This document shows positions 5,670-8,314 of a DNA stretch of 8,314 bases, in pieces. The DNA is from Actinomycetes bacterium. Its GTDB lineage: Bacteria; Actinomycetota; Acidimicrobiia; Acidimicrobiales; Acidimicrobiaceae. The position numbers were made by a program, and so were the translations under genes. A model generated the notes under the pieces. That model made no database searches. It was given only the letters and a program-made list of their open reading frames with translations, and had not been told where the DNA came from. Numbering within the stretch: the stretch's first letter is position 1; the number at the start of each line of letters is the position of its first letter. The stretch lies in NCBI GenBank assembly GCA_021792075.1, contig JAJYVK010000058.1, forward strand, positions 1 through 8,314, read 5' to 3'.

Positions 5670-6890
5670 TTAACATGATGGTTGTTTTCGGGTTCCGCGA
5701 TACGAGAAGGAAGCACCAAACGCACAGGTGGGATCTCCACCTAGCGGATCCCCATCATAAGCCCAGGAACGGGCACGGCTTCCGCCGCATATCGTTGCGA
5801 ATGTGCATGAACCGCACGGTTCTCCGAGCAGTGAGGGATTTCTCAGCGACGTGAACAACTCGCTGGTCCTATACCAAAAGGAGGCAGGATGGGTGCGCAC
5901 ATTTCCCGCAGTCTTTGGCAAAAAGCCCGAAGGCTGCACATCGCCAACGTGAGATACAAAGCAAAACCCGTTTCCGTCGGTAACGCCTGGCGCAACCGGT
6001 AGCCCCATTTGAGCTCTCACTCTGCGATATTGCGGTGCTTCTACGGTCCTGACGTAGAAAGGGAACTGCGTGGATGCAAGCCAGCGTAACACCTGCTCCT
6101 CTTCCGCGGGAGAAAGCATGTCTTTGGCGTCTGCCCGCCCTGTGGCGACCAAAAAGAAGAGTGTCCAGCTGTCCGTTAGGCCCTCAAGAAGCTTTGCAAT
6201 TGTGTCAAGCTCGGCGATGTTGTGTCTGGACACGGTGGTTGCCACCTGGAGTTTAGGACTCAATTCAGCGGCGTGCCCAATTGCACTCATGGTTCTTTCA
6301 AAGTGGCCCGGTATGCCCCTGAAGCGGTCATGCGTCTTCGGTCCAGCTCCATCCAAACTGACATGGATAGTACCGACTCCGATCTCACTAGCTCGGTCAA
6401 GGGCATCTCCTCGCAATCGAGCTGTTACCGATGGAGAGAATCCGATGTACATGCCCGTCGAAACGGCCTTAGCGAGCAAGGTGAAGATGTCTGGCCGAGC
6501 CAGTGGATCTCCACCTGTGATGACAAGGACCTTGGTTCCCATCTTTGCTACGTCGTCGATTAACTCGAACCCCTCCTCTGTTGTGAGTTCATCTTGATTT
6601 CGGTGCGGCTGGGCTTCAGCTCTGCAGTGAACGCAGTGAAGGGGACATGCCCTCGTAACTTCCCAGGCCAGTGTGAGAGGCGCTCGAGAGAAGTCAAGCT
6701 GGCCAAAAGGGCTGTTAGCTGTGCTCGCGGCTAAGTGTTCCCCGATAAATCGGTCCGGGCTGCCAAAACTAGAGTCATTCATTAAACGTATATTACACCG
6801 TGGCATCTCGGTGCCAAAGTCCGCAGGACTGGCCGGGTTGGCAGTAGCTGGGCAGCCCCGCGGTGAGGGGACTCGGTTGGTGGCCGACAT
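5670..6890 (-). CDS. Radical SAM/SPASM domain protein (resembles the TIGR04053 family)
   Basis: The protein cleaves S-adenosylmethionine at a [4Fe-4S] cluster held by Cys82, Cys86 and Cys89 (CPLHCVHC). TGGDP (125-129) is the SAM-binding glycine motif, and HVSLDGAGPKTHDRFRG (176-192) continues the radical SAM barrel. The C-terminal SPASM-like region has DGNGFCFVSHVGDVQPSGFLP (from 305), then Cys359, Cys362, Cys368 with GGSRAR, and Cys389 in GDPTC, ligands for auxiliary clusters. Overall order and wording recall the TIGR04053 group and, more distantly, AhbD/NirJ haem-modifying enzymes and peptide-maturing SPASM proteins. No substrate is known to me. The conserved core begins near residue 66. 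From this ATG there are about 65 extra Ser/Pro/Ala-rich residues, so the internal Met29 or Met37 (ATG ending at 6806 or 6782) may be the true start; none has a strong ribosome site. No small precursor peptide gene is visible nearby. Confidence 0.88.
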   Translation of the reverse strand: MSATNRVPSPRGCPATANPASPADFGTEMPRCNIRLMNDSSFGSPDRFIGEHLAASTANSPFGQLDFSRAPLTLAWEVTRACPLHCVHCRAEAQPHRNQDELTTEEGFELIDDVAKMGTKVLVITGGDPLARPDIFTLLAKAVSTGMYIGFSPSVTARLRGDALDRASEIGVGTIHVSLDGAGPKTHDRFRGIPGHFERTMSAIGHAAELSPKLQVATTVSRHNIAELDTIAKLLEGLTDSWTLFFLVATGRADAKDMLSPAEEEQVLRWLASTQFPFYVRTVEAPQYRRVRAQMGLPVAPGVTDGNGFCFVSHVGDVQPSGFLPKTAGNVRTHPASFWYRTSELFTSLRNPSLLGEPCGSCTFATICGGSRARSWAYDGDPLGGDPTCAFGASFSYRGTRKQPSC

Positions 6891-6931
6891 TGGATGGAGT
6901 CCGCCCCATACCAGGGGTAATCACCATTGTT

Positions 6932-6941
6932 TAAGGCCTTA
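6932..6941. promoter_or_regulatory. Palindrome in the divergent promoter region
   Basis: TAAGGCCTTA is a perfect 10-bp palindrome, flanked by ATTGT on the left and CAAT on the right, giving a longer imperfect dyad. It lies about 40 nt upstream of the longest radical SAM start and about 180 nt upstream of the beta-helix start signal. It could be an operator for the radical SAM gene. The 6891-7122 gap shows no other feature I can name apart from the ribosome site at its right end. Confidence 0.25.
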
Positions 6942-7107
6942 CAATTGATCTAGTATGGCTGGGCCTGCAAGAATTGCATGCGGTCGAGCGAGAGGAAACT
7001 GGCTGGGACGAGATCGAGATCACCTGAAACTTTTGGGCTAGCAGACGATTGGTCGTGTCTTAGTTTGTGACGCAGGACTGACATGCTCCTTAGCTGTTCT
7101 TGCATGC

Positions 7108-7125
7108 AAAGGAGGCTTAGCCATG
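7108..7125 (+). promoter_or_regulatory. Strong ribosome site and ATG, one base out of frame with the beta-helix gene
   Basis: AAAGGAGG (7108-7115), 7 nt before an ATG at 7123, is the best start signal in the window. Read as given, the ATG opens only a 16-codon frame that stops with TAG at 7171-7173. Dropping one T from the TTTT run at 7127-7130 fuses it to the long downstream frame and gives a complete signal peptide. An alternative is that the 16-codon frame is a leader coupled to the GTG at 7175. Confidence 0.6.
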
Positions 7126-7174
7126 ATTTTCGCATTATGCAAAGAGTGCCGAAAGGCTACACAACTGGCCTAGG

Positions 7175-8314
7175 GTGGTCCTGTCGACCGCTCTCGTTTT
7201 CGGAGTCAGCGGGACAGTGGTCGTCCTCGGTGCAGAATCTGCGAATGCAGCCACTTGCGTTTCCGCTGGGACTACCGGCCTAACGGCGGCGGTTATAGCT
7301 ACTGCCAACGTTACCGGCGGTACAGTCAACGCTACTGGCTGCGATGTCGGCATTTACGTTCCGCCAGGCACTTCGGGAATCACGATCACCGGAGTTAACG
7401 TATATGGAGCGAATGATCACGGTATTTTCGTTCAAAATGCAAACAGCATTACAGTCTCGAATTCGACCGTCCAGGGTAATGGCGTCAACCCAACCACTGG
7501 AATTTTAGAGAACAAGGCTATTCAACTTGTGGGAAGTTCGAACTCTAAGGTGACCGGTAACACCGTGACCGGGAACTATGCGGATGGCGGGATATCAGTA
7601 ACTGACGACGGGCCGATCGATCCCGGAGCACCGCTTCCAGGTTCTTTGAGCCAAGCAAACAATGATCTTGTGTCAAATAACACCGTCAATAGCAATTACA
7701 AAGGGTACGCGATAGTCTTTGCTGCGTACAATGCCTCGGCAGGAGTATCGAGTGGAACAGTCAGCTCCAATACGCTTACCGGAACCAAGACCATTGGGCC
7801 CCGCGGGCCAGTGATTGGTGGAGTTGTCATATCTACCAACCGTCCGGGTACAACGGTTTCAAACATGAGCTTGAATGGCAACTCCATCAGCGATCAGGGA
7901 GTTTCAGGAATCATTCTCGACTCGAATGGAACCGGAAGCACCATGTCCGGTGTAACGGTGACGAGCAATACCCTGAGCGGTAACGACTGGCTTCCCTCAT
8001 ATGGGCCGCCTCAGTCCGCCGCGATTGTAGTGGAGGCAACTCCGGCGGCTCCCTCTTCCGGTCCTGTGCTTAACGACGTTACGATAACGGGCAACACCAT
8101 TTCCGGCAGCTTCTACGGCATCTGGATCAGTGGTGCCACCTCAGTCGTTACCAGCCCGAACACCATTACCACCACCACTGGTGGAGTCCCGGTCTACACC
8201 GTTGCTGCACCCGGAGTTGGTTACTGGGTTTGCACTGCCGACGGCGGAGTATTCACCTTCGGCCAGGCGAGATTCTTCGGCTCGATGGGTGGGCACGGTC
8301 TTGCCGCTCCGGTG
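7175..8314 (+). CDS. Secreted parallel beta-helix protein with GYW..DGG..FG repeat (3' end outside window; apparent 5' frameshift)
   Basis: The frame is open from 7127 to the window end with no ATG before the hydrophobic segment; the GTG at 7175 is the first usual start codon. LSTALVFGVSGTVVVLGAES is a hydrophobic export core ending in ANA, a signal peptidase site, so the mature protein begins ATCVSAG. The body is rich in Asn, Thr, Ser and Gly and has about eight beta-helix turns marked by an Asn ladder (GNTVTGN, NNTVNSN, SNTLTG, GNSISD, SNTLSGN, GNTISG), as in NosD-like or pectate-lyase-like folds. The visible end changes to GYWVCTADGGVFTFG, the start of a repeat I associate with Acidimicrobiia surface proteins. 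It is probably an extracellular carbohydrate- or surface-binding protein; no catalytic residues can be assigned. The basic residues expected before the hydrophobic core lie upstream in the same frame, which argues that the true start is the ATG at 7123 and that one base is extra near 7127-7130. Confidence 0.8.
   Translation, partial: MVLSTALVFGVSGTVVVLGAESANAATCVSAGTTGLTAAVIATANVTGGTVNATGCDVGIYVPPGTSGITITGVNVYGANDHGIFVQNANSITVSNSTVQGNGVNPTTGILENKAIQLVGSSNSKVTGNTVTGNYADGGISVTDDGPIDPGAPLPGSLSQANNDLVSNNTVNSNYKGYAIVFAAYNASAGVSSGTVSSNTLTGTKTIGPRGPVIGGVVISTNRPGTTVSNMSLNGNSISDQGVSGIILDSNGTGSTMSGVTVTSNTLSGNDWLPSYGPPQSAAIVVEATPAAPSSGPVLNDVTITGNTISGSFYGIWISGATSVVTSPNTITTTTGGVPVYTVAAPGVGYWVCTADGGVFTFGQARFFGSMGGHGLAAPV

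Noticed and set aside
6070..6597. Long plus-strand open frame (175 codons)
   Set aside because: It lies wholly antisense to the radical SAM core, whose cysteine motifs and SAM-binding residues are clear. The antisense product has no recognisable motif.
6960..7107. Riboswitch or structured leader before the exported protein gene
   Set aside because: Short repeats are present (GAGATC twice, a TTGCATGCAA palindrome at 7100-7109), but no conserved core of a riboswitch class that I know could be recognised.
1..8314. CRISPR array, insertion sequence, tRNA or rRNA gene, attachment site
   Set aside because: No regularly spaced repeats, transposase motifs, terminal inverted repeats with target duplications, or cloverleaf-like segments were seen on either strand.

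Overview
The window looks like chromosomal DNA of an actinobacterium, most likely of the class Acidimicrobiia. The best clue is the partial gene at the right end. Its last visible residues (GYWVCTADGGVFTFG, then a FFGSMGG segment) belong to a GYW..DGG..FG repeat that I associate with secreted Acidimicrobiia proteins. The GC content looks moderate by eye, and the catabolic genes have the CoA-thioester flavour of actinobacterial ring and acyl-CoA degradation. Taxonomy is inference, because no rRNA or tRNA gene is present.

Layout. (1) 1-2388, minus strand: a tight operon transcribed leftwards, in the order CoA-transferase-fold alpha subunit (IpdA-like), beta subunit (IpdB-like), and a BadH-like short-chain dehydrogenase that runs off the left edge. 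Gaps are 6 and 3 nt. (2) 2389-3142: a long intergenic region between divergent genes. It holds no convincing gene, but has a 9-bp inverted repeat whose half-site recurs over the alpha-subunit start. (3) 3143-4321, plus: a glutaryl-CoA dehydrogenase. (4) 4322-4609: a convergent gap with one strong hairpin. (5) 4610-5470, minus: 3-hydroxybutyryl-CoA dehydrogenase. (6) 5670-6890, minus: a radical SAM/SPASM protein. (7) 7123-8314, plus: a secreted parallel beta-helix protein that runs off the right edge. Its ideal start signal is one base out of frame with its body.

How the genes may work together. The SDR could oxidise a ring-borne 2-hydroxyacyl-CoA to the beta-keto thioester, and the IpdAB-like pair could open that ring by hydrolysis. 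Beta-oxidation of the resulting dicarboxylyl-CoA could reach glutaryl-CoA. GcdH then gives crotonyl-CoA and, after hydration by an enoyl-CoA hydratase not seen here, the 3-hydroxybutyryl-CoA dehydrogenase gives acetoacetyl-CoA. The pair lacks the beta-subunit catalytic Glu of true glutaconate CoA-transferase and carries a Glu in the alpha subunit where IpdA appears to have its own. This favours C-C hydrolysis over CoA transfer. The radical SAM and beta-helix genes have no evident link to this pathway.
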